In this document: one piece after another, positions 1-26,300 of the stretch
Position numbering within the stretch: the stretch's first letter is position 1
How the letters are laid out: the number at the start of each line of letters is the position of its first letter
Made by a program: the position numbers and the translations under genes
The notes under the pieces: model-generated
What the model was told of the DNA's origin: nothing
What the model saw: the letters and a program-made list of their open reading frames with translations, nothing else
Database searches by the model: none
From: Colius striatus
Lineage: Eukaryota > Chordata > Aves > Coliiformes > Coliidae
Assembly (NCBI RefSeq): GCF_028858725.1
Contig: NC_084761.1
Span: 22,102,501-22,166,500 of the forward strand
Length of the DNA: 64,000 nt
Direction of reading: 5' to 3'

Positions 1-1484
1 GCAAACAGTTTGTGACTTAATTGCCTATCTACTTATTATGGGAACCAAAGACAATAACTGCAAAGGCCACCACAATTCTATTTTGCCTCCCTTTTATTTT
101 TGTAAAGCATTAGTTTTCCCTGAAATGCTTCTGTAAAACTAAACCAAAAGTATATCGGGAAATACCAAACTAAGTTTGTCTTCAGCTATGGCAGGAACAG
201 TAATTTTACTTCCTGCCCACAGTTAAGTGAAGTTGTGACACAAGCTTAACACAGTATCCTGCAGTCAAATTGGCCATCCCCTCAGACCTCAGGGTGACAA
301 CTGCTACATTCTCTCAGCATCTGCAGCACTCAGACAAATACACTTTGGCCGATAAGACTGATTAAGTCCAAACTCTATCATCAGTTTGTTTTGAGTGAGA
401 GGGGTCTGGATCTCTCATCTTACTTAGATTTATGCATACATTAAACTTCACACACTTGCCAGCAGTCAGTGGCTTCTAATGGGCTACTTTTAAATTTAGC
501 TAGTTTGAGAAGTCATCTCAAAACTCACATTTTGAACCATTCTCTCATTGACCTAAGTGGTATATTTATCCCAATACATGTTAAAGTTGTTCAAATTCTT
601 TCCAGTTGTTATTCATCCAAAAGTGCAATTTGTGAAAGAACATGTCTTCTGTCACGTTCATGGAAAAATGAAGTATCTGGAAAAAGCCTGTTATTTCCTT
701 TGGAAAGTTTCTAATACTTTTGAAAAGATGCAGATTAAATCCACTATTCTCCTTAAAAGAAAACAGTCTGTTTAATATTGGTAAATTTCTTATCATGGCG
801 TGAAAGAAAATTTCACTTATCCTAAAAATGTTTGTGTCTTTTTTCTGTTCGGGTTTTTGTTGTTGTTGTTGGTTTGGTATTTAATTTAATTGACAAAAAA
901 GAGCACTTGCCATAAAGAAAAAACCAAAATACATTAATAAATTCCTGGGCAAGATCTGCTGCTGTCACTGTCACTCAACTGGAGTTTTAGCAATTGTGAA
1001 TTGCCTACAGGAAACCACAAAAAACAATTATTTTCTCAGGCAGAGAGCATTTTCTCGGTCCCAAATTCCTGATAACAGTAAAAGCCCCAAATATACTGTC
1101 ACAGATTTCTTGATCTGTACTGTGCAATAACGATGCATATGCAACACTGCACACACTTGTCTTCAGCTTCTCTTTTTAAACTGGAAACAAGTATTCATCC
1201 TTTATAGCATTATTTATTTTAGTCATTTTTTTCATTATAAACTTGACATTGCTTGCAGAACTCTAAGGAATAAGTTCTGCTTTGAAGCATATTCTTTACT
1301 CTATTTTGCCATTGTAGAGTCTGCCATTAACAGGTACTAGAGAAGAATTTGTACAGAGCTACTGGCTAAATAAATAAAGAAAAAAAAGGGTAAGACTTGT
1401 TTAAATGGTATTCCATATTCAAAGATGTGGGGGGCAGTGTAAGAGGAAAGGCTAACTGCTACCCTGAGGTTACAAAGGCATTAC
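1..1484 (-). other. LARP7 intron sequence (partial)
   Basis: AT-rich, non-coding on both strands. No match to the remaining xRRM coding sequence was found, so this is taken to be the intron downstream of coding exon 9. It holds a short TTG repeat near 857-873. Nothing else recognisable. Confidence 0.7.
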
Positions 1485-14065
<12,581 letters not shown>

Positions 14066-17000
14066 CTGAAAGTGAAATATAAGCTTTGAGAAAAAGCAAA
14101 ATATTCTTATTTCAAGGCATAAACATTGTTGGTTTTTTCTTAAATTAAAAACTTCCTGAATCTCCTGTGAGACTATGTGCCATTTGTTATTTGTAGTGAA
14201 TAAAAATGAAAAGGGTAAAGAAGATAAGGAAAATTAGGTCACACAATAACTGTGTGGTGAAGGGTAAGCTGGAACTCACACTCATGGCACTCAATACTGC
14301 CCTTCAGTCACAGAGATTCACTGGAAGCAAGTTGATAGTGAACTGCAGGCATTTCATTTGAAATTTGTCCTATTGTGTGAATTTAAAAAATAAAATAACA
14401 GATGGGAGTGAATTCTTTAAAGTGTGTTTTAATAACACACAAATTCCTCTACCAGGAAAGAAAGCTACTTGTTAAAGGGAGTCTACAATAACTAAATCTA
14501 AAAAGCAAATGATTTCCCTCCCAATAAACACATTTTCTTAGACTTTAAATTAAAGACAGAAATATTTTGTTCCCCACTCCTCTTGTCTCCCAGCACAAAC
14601 CATTACAAGGAACACACAAAAAACTCAGAGATGCTATACACTTCAGAAAATACCTTTTATCTAGAAGGCAAAGTACAACCCCCCACCCCCCAAAAGCTGG
14701 ATTACACAGAAGACTTCTGAAAAGGCTTTCCAGAGGACAGTGCTCAGTAGGCATATATCTTAAATCCAGTGGTTTCAAACAGGTCATGCTGACACATGCA
14801 CAGCAGCTGAATAGCTTGCTGCAAAAATTTATGGTATGGCCTCCAAATGAAAAGCATCTATTTACCCTTATAAATGTATGCAACATAAAGTCATACTTAA
14901 AACACCTATTTTGATATTCGTGGCAGGTCTAGAGTACAGTTTGCTTTTAAAAATCGCCTTTGTTACGTCAAAAACACAAACCACTCACTGTCAGTTACCA
15001 AGGCCCTACAAAGGAGCAGAAACTCAAAAACCTTCCAGTCCTGCTTTTGAATATGTGCTAACACACTCTTACTTGCCAGTCCCTGTGACAATCAGTTCAT
15101 GCTGCACTTAAACACACATTTTTTTGTTTCTTTGCTTAGGTCTCTTTCATCCTCTGTCACTGATTTTAACAGCACACCAAGTTCTGTCAGAATGTCTGAA
15201 TCGGGCCCCTAAAAACAGGGACTAATTGAAGTGACATGAAGGTACAGATTCACCTCGAAAAATTTAAAACCGTTTTAATGCATCAATTAATAGTAATTCC
15301 CTGTAGTTAGTCAGTCCTCCTTGAAAACTGTCAGTCACCACGGTGCTTCACTTTACACTAGCAAAACAAAGGGATACTGCCAAAAGCAGACAGCTTTTTG
15401 AAAATGAAATTAACACAAAAATTCAAGTAATTAATGTAGCAATCACCATATGAAAGACTTCTCAGCTTTCTGTCAAGGCAAGACAGAGGGAAACATGAGT
15501 ACAGTCATCAGAGAGGAAGCCCATCTATACAACAGGATGGCAAAAATGGAAATGGTCTTCAAATTATTGTGCAAATCAGGCTTCCTTCCCCGGATATCAG
15601 TTTCTCTCCCTGCTGTGAGCTGACCACTCAGGATAGCAAAAGGTCAACAAACACCTTGAAAAGATAGGGACAGGTAAAACTCCCAGCTCAAGCACAAGTC
15701 CAAGCTCTATTCAAGTCTTTCAGCCAGATATTTGTATTAATAATCAGCAGAATAAAATACTACTTAGCTGACAATTATTGTGAGTTGCACCATTAAAAAT
15801 AAAGCATCATTATGGGATACACTTTTAGAGGCTGAACAGTATTAAATGACCATACTGACATATAATAAACATGGTTTATGTACCACAAAGTTTTGTTTTA
15901 AGAAGCTATTTGTTTCAGGCATTTTGAGTTACTCAGCCTTGGGACCTCCTTCCCAGGAGACAGGTTCTCATTCTAGCTTGCAGCTGTACTCCAGGCTCCT
16001 TCCCCCCACAACCTTATTTTGTGCTGCTTACTTTAGAAATGAAGCTTTGAGAAAACTGTTTTGGAGGAGCTTGGAAATACACAGAAAATGTCAGTTACAG
16101 CTCTGCAATTAGAATGTGTATACAATCTTACATTTAGTGGTGAAACATTCATACCTGAGACATGAGATTAAAACTCGGGATTTAAGAAAACAATTTATAA
16201 GTAAGAACTCTTTTTTTTTTGTTGGTATTCTCTTTATTTGTCATTACTAGTGCAAACCTCAACTTGTCAATGAAAGCTGCAATAAGATGCTGCCATCCCT
16301 TTGCTTTTCTCAAATGAAATAAAACCAGTGTCTCTAAGTGCGAAAGAGACCAGGAAAATGAGAGATAGTTAAACAGGTGAAAGGAACTCTTAATAAAGCA
16401 AAGATAATGTAAATAAAGATAACAAAGACCCCCACAAATCTATGTGAACTCATCTACACTATAAAAATGAAACATTAAACATGTTGGTAACCTGTACAAA
16501 GTCAAGTTTCCAACTCAACTTCTATTGTTACAAAGATTTAGAAAAACATAATCAAATTTAACTGCAATCCAGGTTCCGGAAGAAACAGGGCTCCAGTTAC
16601 AAAATATCCTTTAATATTAAGCATTGATGCACATGTTTACTTGCACTGGGCATTTTAAAAAGCAAAATGAGGCAAGAGGGTGAGGTGGAGGGAGAAGAAT
16701 CATTCAAAACATTTTTTTATGCTATGAAAATGTTTCCATATAGTCAGTGGCAACACTTCCTCTTCCAGACATGTACTCCAAAATAAACGCAGGCATTAAG
16801 CAAACCTGAAACTACTTTCAAAAACGCATTCTGTAATCCACCTTGGGCATTCTTATTCTAACACACCCACAGGCAAAAGTTGCAGCACTTAAAATTCCTA
16901 TCCTGCCTTGTCACTTCACTTTATGGAAAGAAGTTAAGAAAAGACAGAAGTCAATACATCTGTTAATATATAATAACTATCACAATTTGCTTAATGTAAG

Positions 17001-18399
17001 AACAGAGAATCTCCTGCTTTTTTCCCATTTAAACAATGAAGCCAATACATGATTTTAAACTCATATTTAAGGCACTGAAGACATGTCACAAAACCACTGT
17101 GCTCACAAACAGGTGAGGCTTTGATTCCACGTAACAGTGCCCAGACACAGACACACACCATAGTTATCAGTTGTGCCATTTTTACCCTTTCCTCTGCCAT
17201 CATAAGAGGTATAAGCAGGTTTTTAATGAAATGCAGGCTTGCAGCACAAGACTATGATTCGATGGATTCAGGTATAAGCACCAACGGTTCACTGACAGCA
17301 AAAGGGCAGCCCAGCTCACTCATCTTACTTTGTATACAGTCCTCCCTCATAGCATCTCATCCTCTGGTTCAATGCTTTGACCTGAGGAGTAAGCTGCTAT
17401 TTTCAGGTCCTTCCTGCTGAATAAGTGGGTTAAACCAACTCTGCAGTTGCTGAATATGCAGCAGAACTGAGGAAGGGAAGCAGCAGGAATAAGCACTTGG
17501 GAGCAGGACAGAAGTAGGTATAAAAAGCAAGATATTCTGCTGCCCTGTTAGCAAATGCACACAGATTAGCCCAGAAGTACTGCACACATATAGGAGAATC
17601 TAAGCTTCTTAAAACAATGGGGAAATACATCACATAGAATTTTTTTAGCCCTGACTTGATCTTTGCCAGTGTAACAACTTGCTAAATCCTTGTTCCTGAG
17701 AAGGTCAATCTCCACACGTTTACCAACTGCACAGGTACTGATCACTGCAAGTTTCAGAAGTGCTGCTGCAATGGCTGCCAGAGCCTGTATGCACGGAAGC
17801 ATTCAAGTGTCAGCCCTAAGGCAGATGCTTCCCATGTCTCTCCCTCAGGAGAGTAACTTGTGACAGCCAACATGAGGTGTCAGCTCTCCATCTCATGTGA
17901 AGGGATCCCAACCAGTCTTCAACCCAACCGGCATTGCTACCTGTGCAATGTGTCACCTGAAACCAAAGTCACCACAGAGCCCCAGGGCATTAGAAAGCCT
18001 CGAGAAGGTGCCACACAAGCACGGAGATGTGGGCACCGTGAGGGAAGGATGCCCATGAGCCAAGCTCGTTGGGGCAGAAGGCCACTGTAGGCGAGTCCAG
18101 GGCACGGTTAAGGTGCAGAAGTAGCAATAACTGTGGGAGACCAGCAGGGAGCGACGGTTCCCTGACCGGACAGTTCCCACCCTCCCGCCTTCGTCTGCGG
18201 GGCCCGGCCAACCGCCCAGCACGCGCACCCGCCTCAGCCCAACGGCCGCACGAGGCGCGCCCGGCGCATGCGCCCGGCGGCGCGTGGGGGGTGTGTGCGG
18301 GGACGCGGGGGGGCGTGTGCGCGGGGGGGCGGGCGGCAGCGCCCCCTGCCTGTACCGCCGCCGCCGCGACCGACTGCCCCCCCGTCGCGCACCACTAAC

Positions 18400-18600
18400 C
18401 TGCCACCGCGCCCGCGGGGCTGGGGGGGCTCGCCAGGCGACGTCACCGCAGGGATACCGGGCCGCTCCGTCCGCGCCCGCCTCTCACAGCCGGCCCTGCC
18501 CCCTCCGTCGTCCCCGCCGCCGTCGCCGCTATCGTCGTCGTCAGTCCCGGCGCGACGCGCGACCCCCGCAGGGAGAAAAGCCCCGCCGCGGCGCTCACGC
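18400..18600 (-). other. LARP7: probable LARP7 5' non-coding exon
   Basis: The first coding exon has a splice acceptor just before the ATG, so an upstream non-coding exon is required. A strong donor CAG|GTTAGT on the minus strand is at 18400/18399 inside the CpG island. The 5' limit (TSS) is uncertain and given only approximately. Confidence 0.5.
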
Positions 18601-18679
18601 ATGCGCAGCGCAGCGGCAGGCGCGCCTCGCGGGGCGCACGTGATTTCCTCCGTGCGGCGGGACGCCGTGACGTAACGCA

Positions 18680-18759
18680 GGCTGCGGCGGCAAGTTTCGA
18701 ACGCGAGAGGGGAGCGCGGGGACAGCGGCTGTCAGCGCCCGGCGCGCCGCCCGGCACAG
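18680..18759 (+). other. ZGRF1: probable ZGRF1 5' non-coding exon
   Basis: Ends at a clean donor CACAG|GTGGGT (18759/18760), just downstream of the CRE-like site. The first coding exon needs an upstream exon because it begins at an acceptor (20311-20312). The left limit is approximate. Confidence 0.5.
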
Positions 18760-19454
18760 GTGGGTAGGGTCGGGGCGGCCGATGGGCTCGTCAGCGGGAG
18801 CGACAGCTCCCGGGGGTCTGGAGGCGGCAGGCGGCCCCGGGAGGTGGGCTGCTGCGGCGGGGCCCGCCCCCTCTAACTCGGGGAAGGCCCGGGGAGGCAG
18901 CCTTTCATCAAACGCCTCTGTCCTGAAGGAAATCCTTAGTGCTGAGGGATTAAAAAGGCTGAGTCCCGGTGCTGGCCGGGCTCTGTGGGCCAGGTGGATT
19001 TCGCACATCTGTATGAAAGTGTCCTGTTCATCCTTGTCTCCACGGTGTTCCTTGTTGACTTGTAGTATGTGCTGGCATTCATGCAGCTGTTTTTAGCTAA
19101 AGGGCTCATTCTGTGCTCTTTAAGGGTGTCCATTTCCAAGGTTTCTATTAAACACCTGGGGCTGCCAAGAAAGTGACAGCTATAAGAAACAGTGTGCACC
19201 CTTCTCCCTCCGTAATAGGAACCGTTCCTCCCTAATTCCCAGTACAAGAGGAGCTGACAGTCTCCCCTCATCTCTTGGGATCATTTGCATTGCAGTGCTG
19301 TTAACGGACGGTCACAGGTGCAGCTCTCCACAGGTGGATGCAAGTCACAGTACCGATCAAATATTACAAGCATATACGTAGAGCAGTAAGTCACTGCCTC
19401 TGGGGATGAGTCGCTTTTATTAATGATTTGTTCCTGGTTTTATTATAGAATTAA

Positions 19455-19795
19455 CAAATATTTACAAATATCTAAAGGGTGGGTGTCAGGAGGTTGGGAC
19501 ATCCCTTTTTTCTGTTGTAGCTAGTGGTAGGACAAGGGGTAATGGAAAGAAGCTGGAACACAAAAAGTTCCATTTAAACATAAGAAAAAACTATTTCACT
19601 GTGAGGGTGAGGGAGCCCTGGCACAGGCTGCCCAGGGAGGGTGTGGAGCTTCTTTCCTTGGAGGTCTTCAAAACCCACCTGGAGGCGTTCCTTTGCGACC
19701 TGATCTAGGTGGACCTGCTTCTGCAGGGGGGCTGGACTAGATGATCTCTAAAGGTCCTTTCCAATCCTTACAATTCTATGATTCTATTCTATTTT
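19455..19795 (+). mobile_element. CR1 LINE 3' fragment
   Basis: Typical CR1 3' region in sense orientation: AAAGGGTGGGTGTCAGGAGG, the GCCCTGGCACAGGCTGCCCA block, and a 3' end of GGTCCTTTCCAATC plus ATTCTATGATTCTATT. 5' truncated; lies in the first intron of ZGRF1. Confidence 0.93.
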
Positions 19796-20372
19796 AAACG
19801 TTAACGTGATCTAATTTTAAATATGTAAAGAGGCTGACTTCATGGGTAACTGGTTTTGAAAGTCCGTTATCTTTAACGTGCCTTTAGCATGCATGACAAA
19901 GTCCAGAGTAAATAAATTGTAATGAAATTATTCCGTTAATAGCTTTTATGGCTTTTTTCTTGTTGTAAGTAAACGCATTTAGGGTAATTTGTAATTCTGA
20001 ATAGCACCATGGTCACAGGAGTTTTCAGAGTTGCCAGACACTTATTTAAATCAATCCATTCCTCTGAAAGTTAGAAAATATGTTGGCATCTATTAAAAAA
20101 ACCCCTTTTTTTACTAATGATCTTTCTGTTCTTTTCAAGATTCTCCTTAAAATACTCACATCAGCTATATCCCATTGCTTTGACATTGTCTTGCATCTAT
20201 CTCTCTTCTTCTGAGGAAAAAAAAGGATAAAAAAGTGAATTGACATCTATTTTTTTGCTGATATAGTCTTTTCACAATTCTGGTGGATTCTAAACATTTC
20301 TCTGTCTCTCAGGCTGTGTGAAGATGTGAATATTTCTGAAATAAGCTGTTGGCTGCCTGTTTTGTCAAAGCA

Positions 20373-20393
20373 ATGGCTTCTCAAGAGTTTATT
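20373..20393 (+). CDS. ZGRF1: ZGRF1 coding exon 1
   Basis: Exon begins at 20313 after acceptor tctctcag; ATG at 20373 in a good Kozak context (gcaATGG). Encodes MASQEFI; donor ATT|GTAAGT. Phase 0 out. Confidence 0.95.
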
Positions 20394-23300
20394 GTAAGTG
20401 ATTTTTAATACTGTGTACAATTAAATGCAAATAAAAGACATTGTAGCTGCTGTGTGATTTTAAATATTTTATATTATTATTTCTACATTTTACACATTGA
20501 AAACAGGTATTATACACTCACCAAAAAATGAAAAAATCAAAAACGTGGCAAGACGGAATTCTGAGGATGAGAAGTGGCGGAAATAAGGTGAAGCAACTCA
20601 TTTAATACTGTGGGATTTCACGTCATCTGCTGCTGCTGGACTGTCAGTGGCAATCACGTTGATCTGTAAAATAAAACTAGTTACTTAAAATTCTGTGTTT
20701 TCATTACAGGCTATCTTGTTTGATGATAAAGGACAATGTTTGGAGAGTATTTTCGTAACATCTCAGGTATATATATAATTTTGTTTGGACTTTTTATGTT
20801 TATGATTGTGGTTTGTGTTTGGGAAACATTTCAAGCTCTTGGTTGGTAATGAAGGTTGTATATATTGTAGATATGAAAGTCTGCAAATAATCAGAAGGAA
20901 ACATAGCTTCAATTCATTGATAAGTCACATTGTGTTTCACAACCAATGTAGAGGATTTATGGAATTTTATTCCTTTTGGGTAAAAGTAGTGATATTTTAA
21001 ATAAACATAACTTGACACCAAGTGCTAATGCTTTCCAGTACTGGGTGTAAACTTCTAATATTTTTACAGATGAGTATCTAGATAACTGTTTAGAAGCCTC
21101 TTACTTTTTCTTACGTAACACTATAATGCACACACTGCTGCTTTCCCTTTTCTAGGTGAACATTGGAGACAATTTGGAAAGTGAACGATATTTGATCACA
21201 GTTGAAGCAGTAAAAGTCAACGAAAAATCTTTTGAAGATCAGCCAAGGAAAGCAGTAACTTCAACAGTGGACAGAAACAGTGGAAAATCTGGTATTCTGC
21301 CTCCAAGACATCTGTCTGTCGGCTTGAAAAGGAAGTTTACGGTATGTCTTTATTTCAAAAATTATCACAGAATAGTATGCATTGGAAGGGACCTCTAAGA
21401 TTATCCAGTCCAACCCCCCTGCTCAAGCAGGTCCACCTAGATCAGGTCACACAGGAACATGTCTAGGCAGGTTTTGAAAATCTCCAGAGGAGGAGACTCC
21501 ACAACCCCTCTGGGCAGCCTGTGCCAGGGTTCCCTTATCGGAACAGCAAAGAAGTTTTATCTTAAGTGGAACTTCTTGTGTTCCAGCTTATGACCCCTCG
21601 TCTTATCACTGGACGCTACAGAAAGAAGTGTCACCCTATCCCCTTGACATGCACCTCTTAAATACTTGAGGTCGCCCTTCACTATCCCCTTCTCGAGGCT
21701 GAACAGCCCCAGTTCCCACAGCCTTTCCTTATAAGGAAGATGCTCCAGTCCCCTGATCATCTTGGTGGCCCTGCGCTGGACTCTCTCCAGAAGTTCTCTG
21801 TCCCTCTTGAGCTGGGAAGCTCACAACTGGACACAGGACTCCAGATGAGGCCTCACCAGGGCAGAGCAGAGGGGGAGCAGAACCTCCCTCGACCTGCTGG
21901 CCACACTCTTCTTGATGCATCCCAGGAAGCCATTGGCCTTCCTGGCCACAAGGGCACATTGCTGGCTCATGTTCAGTTTGTTATCAACCAGGACTCCCAT
22001 GTATCTCTCTGCAGAGCTGCTCCCCAGCAGATCAATCCCCAGCCTGTCCTGGTGCATGGAGTTGACCCTTCCCAGATGCAGGACTCTGTACTTGTCCTTG
22101 TTGAACCTCATGAGGCTCCTCTCTGCTCAACTCTCAAGTTGGTCAAGATCATGCTGAATGGCAGCACAGCCTTCTGGTCCCCTCATCCCTTCTGCCACTG
22201 CCACTGCCATGTTTAACTCCTGTGTGCTGCTGCCTGTAGTGTTTGGGCCTCCACCTGCCTGCAACATAACCATCAGAATTTGCTTTCTTACCTCTAGCAC
22301 TGAGACAGCAGAAGACATTATATTCAGCAAATAAAATGGTAACCTGGTACTCCCAGGTACCCAGACTGGCCCCAGAACTGACCCATGTGGAACCCCACTG
22401 GCCACAAGCCTCCAACTTAGCTATTTTTTTCCAGAGTTTACTCAATCAGTTCAGTTTAGCAAGACTGCTGTTGCTAAGGCTACAGTGAAAATCGCAAGGT
22501 CTTGAGATTATTTCTATTTATCTGTGGAATCATCAGGTGGTACTTAATCAGAATATATTTTACAGACTACACTCAGTTTTCAACATTTGATTACAGAATA
22601 TGAAGTTCATTCCTCACTAGAATTAATTTTAAATTTCTCTCCTAGGGTTTCCAAGGGCCACGCCAAGTTGAAAAGAAAATATCAACAATGGAAGATGGAG
22701 AAAAAACAACAATATTGCCTTTATCTAAGCAGTGTCAGGATACTTTTCCATCCAAGTTTTTTGTTACCTCTCCTTTATTTTCTACCATTTGCAAGAAGGA
22801 CGTGGAAACAAATCTATCTGCAGACTTTCGTGAAGACACATGTATGGATAATGATAGAGAACACACGTCTCTCTCCTCACTGCTTTCAGCTCCATTTCTT
22901 GGCAGATGTGAGGAGACGGGGAATCAGAACTCTGACCAGTTTGTTGTGAAGCCAAAATCTCCTATAATTACCAGGCACACAAAATCTAGTAATCACGCAG
23001 CAAATCATGGGGTAATGTCACACAGCATCAGGAGCACTGCACAGGTAATAGCTCTTTTGAATTCTCAGCCAACACAAGGATGCAGAGAGCCAACAACATC
23101 TGAAGCCACAGAACATGTTTCTAGGTTCCAGACATCAGAAAATCTGACTAGTTTATGTAACCAGAAAACCACAATCCTACCTGCTTTTTCAGCCAAGCCT
23201 CCCAAAAGACTCATTGAAAACATTCAGCACCTGCCTTCGATGAGAAGAACTATAAATGAAAACAAGGAATGTAATGCTGCACTGCTTTTAAATTTAGCTG

Positions 23301-26300
23301 AACAGTCTTGTGATCAAGAAGTTGCAGGACAGAGACATGCTGAAAAGGCAAATAGCTTAAGCCAAGATTTACAAGATCCTTGCAACATAAATAGTTGCAT
23401 CCTTCCTGAGTCTGCCATACGGAGAATGAATGACAGTCAGTTTGTCCCATCCTCAGGTGATATTTTGTGTTCAGCAAGTCCAGTCAACTTTAAAAAAGAT
23501 CTCTCCGCATACAGGGAGCATTCAGTGACTAATGGCCTTAAGGAGAATTCATCTGTGAAGCTACCAAGTGAACTTCAGCCTAGACAAAGTTTAGAAAGAG
23601 TGCCTCATCACCCAGAGCTCTCTGTGGACATAACATTGACTGAAACTGGAATTGTAAAGGAAGAATTTAGTACAGGTGGCCAAGACTGTGACCCAGATGA
23701 ACAGGTGATGGAGGTTAACTTCAGTCTGATGGAGGCTTTTGATTTTAATGACAGAGACAATGAAGATCTGTGTGAAAGAGATGTGAATAAGCTCACTGAC
23801 GGAGACACGCTTTCACAGAGTCCAGATTGCTTAAATGGAGAAGATGTAGCACCAAATGCTTCACAGAGACTTGGTTCTTGCTGTGAAGTAGTGACACACT
23901 GTCAAAATGAAAAAATCAAGTGTTCAATGTTTAACAGAGAGAATGGTGGAAATTACTGCCCTGGGGATACACCACCTCAACTTTGTGATAACAGTTTTGG
24001 AGACACGGGGAGAATTGCAGAAGGCTCTGCAAATCAGAACAGAATTGAAGTGGAGCTTTTGGGTGATGGACACAACATTAAAGAGATTAATGAACGTCAA
24101 TTAAGTACTGAAGCCACAAACAGTAAAGAGGATCTTGCTGGCTGCACAGTGCACACCATTAGTGCCACATCATGGATAAAAAGCAAGCCCTCTGATCTTT
24201 TGCCCAGTGACACAAATGTTGATGGATGTCAGCCTAAAACCAGTACGTTGGAGAAAAGTAGAAATGTTTCATGTATTTCTACCAGTAGAGTAATTTCTGC
24301 AGTGGACAAAAGTACTGTAGAAGATGTTACACAGTTTGGATTTATGAAATCCCCAGATGTTGATTTAGAACACCTCTGGGGTACTAAGGGTGATGACATT
24401 AAACAAGGTAGCCCTTTCCTGCCTTTGTCACAAAAAGCAGATCCTAGCTATGGCTCATTCCAATATATTGCAGACCACCATCAAAATATATTTGGTATTT
24501 CACATCAGGAAGATACTTACAGTTCCAGAAGTTCTGTCTGCCCGTTAGGAAAAGGCCATTCAACTCCAGAGAAAGCATCGATAGGTGAACCTGAGTCTGA
24601 AAATATAGAGAGTGTAAATTCCTTTGAGGAAGACTGCAAAGGTGAAAGAATAGGAATGGATTGCCTGAAACATACGGCAACGGCTGAAAATTCTTCGTAT
24701 CTTCCTGATTTAGTAAATGATATCGCTCTTGTAAGAGCTTTGACTCAACATAGCACAGCATTAGAAAGCTTACAAAAGATGGAGGAAAATAATAGCCTAT
24801 TATATGAAGCAGAGACTTCTAAAGAGATACTTGAACCCTTTGTGCAAGATGAAGGTTAGGTCAGCTTCTTTTTTTAAGTGATTTCTGTATGACTACCTAT
24901 TTGACTTCTGTGCTCTTATCTCTCCTGCTGGACAATTCACATTCAGAAATCATACTTTTGGAGCCATGCCTTAGGAAGGTTCCCTTGTGCAATTGTTAGT
25001 ATTCAAAGTAAGAATCTAAGTCTGTGTCTTGGTTTGCTTTAGTTTAGTTAAATCCTAAGTGTGCAATTATTTTCATGAGTAAAATTTGCAAGCCCAGTAA
25101 ATATTCAGATGTTTTCATGTGAAAAGAATACTCTAACTGTAACTTCTTATGCTTTTCCTTCTCTTGTAGCTATAAACCAGTTTACAGAAATGCCTTACTC
25201 AGAAAGCGTACAGGCATCTTCCTGTTCATACTTTGATTCTGCTGGCCTTATGGTAACCAATTTTGTACTATTTTTATCTATCTGTACAAGGTAAATTAAT
25301 TTCCCATCAGGCTTTTTGAATAAAATTTTTGTTTATGAAAATATAGACATTGAACTAGAAATTGCTTAGAGACATGGGATAGTAAACTGAAGATGTCCTC
25401 TTGCAAACTCAGTTGCCAGTAAACGTTCAGGAGGCCTAATGTATGACAAGAAACAATGCAAATTGTAATATTTAGTTATGTTCAATATCACATTAGTATA
25501 CCTGGTTATTTCCTTCCCTACCCCATCTTCATTTATCACCTGTTTTTTCTTTCACTATCTGTTTTAATGCATGGCCTTCCTAGGAATTTTGGCACTTGGG
25601 TTGAGATACACTGTCAAATCTCTTTGTGCTTGATGCTTCACACTGAGTTGTGTCCAATGCCAGTAATAGTCTTTTTCTTTCAATTTCTCCCAAGTGAAGG
25701 AAATATTTTTAGATTAAATTCTTCACTTTTTTCCTGTCCCACTTGAAAAGCAAACATGGATTGTTCCAGCTTCCAAATTAAAAGACTGTAATTTAAGATG
25801 CTTTCTCTGGTATAAATACAAGAGGTTTCTTAGCTTAACTTTTCACTTTAAATAGTTTTAAAATTGTTACACTAATTAGCTTTTGATACTTTTACGTGCA
25901 GCCCAACTGTGTGGACAATGTTATACAGAAAAGAGAAGCATGTATTCTACCAGTAGCTGTAGCCCAAAGAGACCCTAGGACATCTGACTGCCAACCAAAG
26001 GTACCATTTATATGGAAGTGAAGTATAATGAATAGTGTTTCAAATTTCAGTTTGGTGGTTTACTATTTGCAAGATACCGTAGTAAGTCCTAATATATATT
26101 TAACCAGTCTCATAATGGGCTTCTTGGCACTTTCTAGTGCATTTGCCTGCGGGAGGTTTTCCACTGAGAGCTTTAAACTCAAATCTTACCATACAAAAAG
26201 AAGACTAGACATGCTACATTTTGTGCAAAAACTTTACTGCTGCTGAGTTACAGGAGTGTAAGAGAAAGAAGAAATGTGTGTTGTTGTTTGGTTTGTTTTG

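Larger units (their letters stand above)
18190..18920. promoter_or_regulatory. CpG island, bidirectional LARP7/ZGRF1 promoter
   Basis: Dense CpG sequence between the divergent 5' ends of LARP7 (minus) and ZGRF1 (plus). It contains two NRF1 palindromes (GCGCATGCGC at 18264-18273; CGCATGCGCA at 18598-18607), a CACGTG E-box (18637-18642) and a CRE-like TGACGTAA (18668-18675), with no TATA box. Long open frames on both strands here are a side effect of base composition. Confidence 0.85.

Noticed and set aside
18234-18757. Long open frames on both strands of the LARP7/ZGRF1 CpG island
   Set aside because: Overlapping frames in several phases with Arg/Pro/Gly/Ala-only composition are expected from GC-rich sequence; no family resemblance and no splice logic.
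21557-22445. Minus-strand frames resembling reverse transcriptase
   Set aside because: They belong to the dead CR1 insertion, split among frames, not to a host gene.
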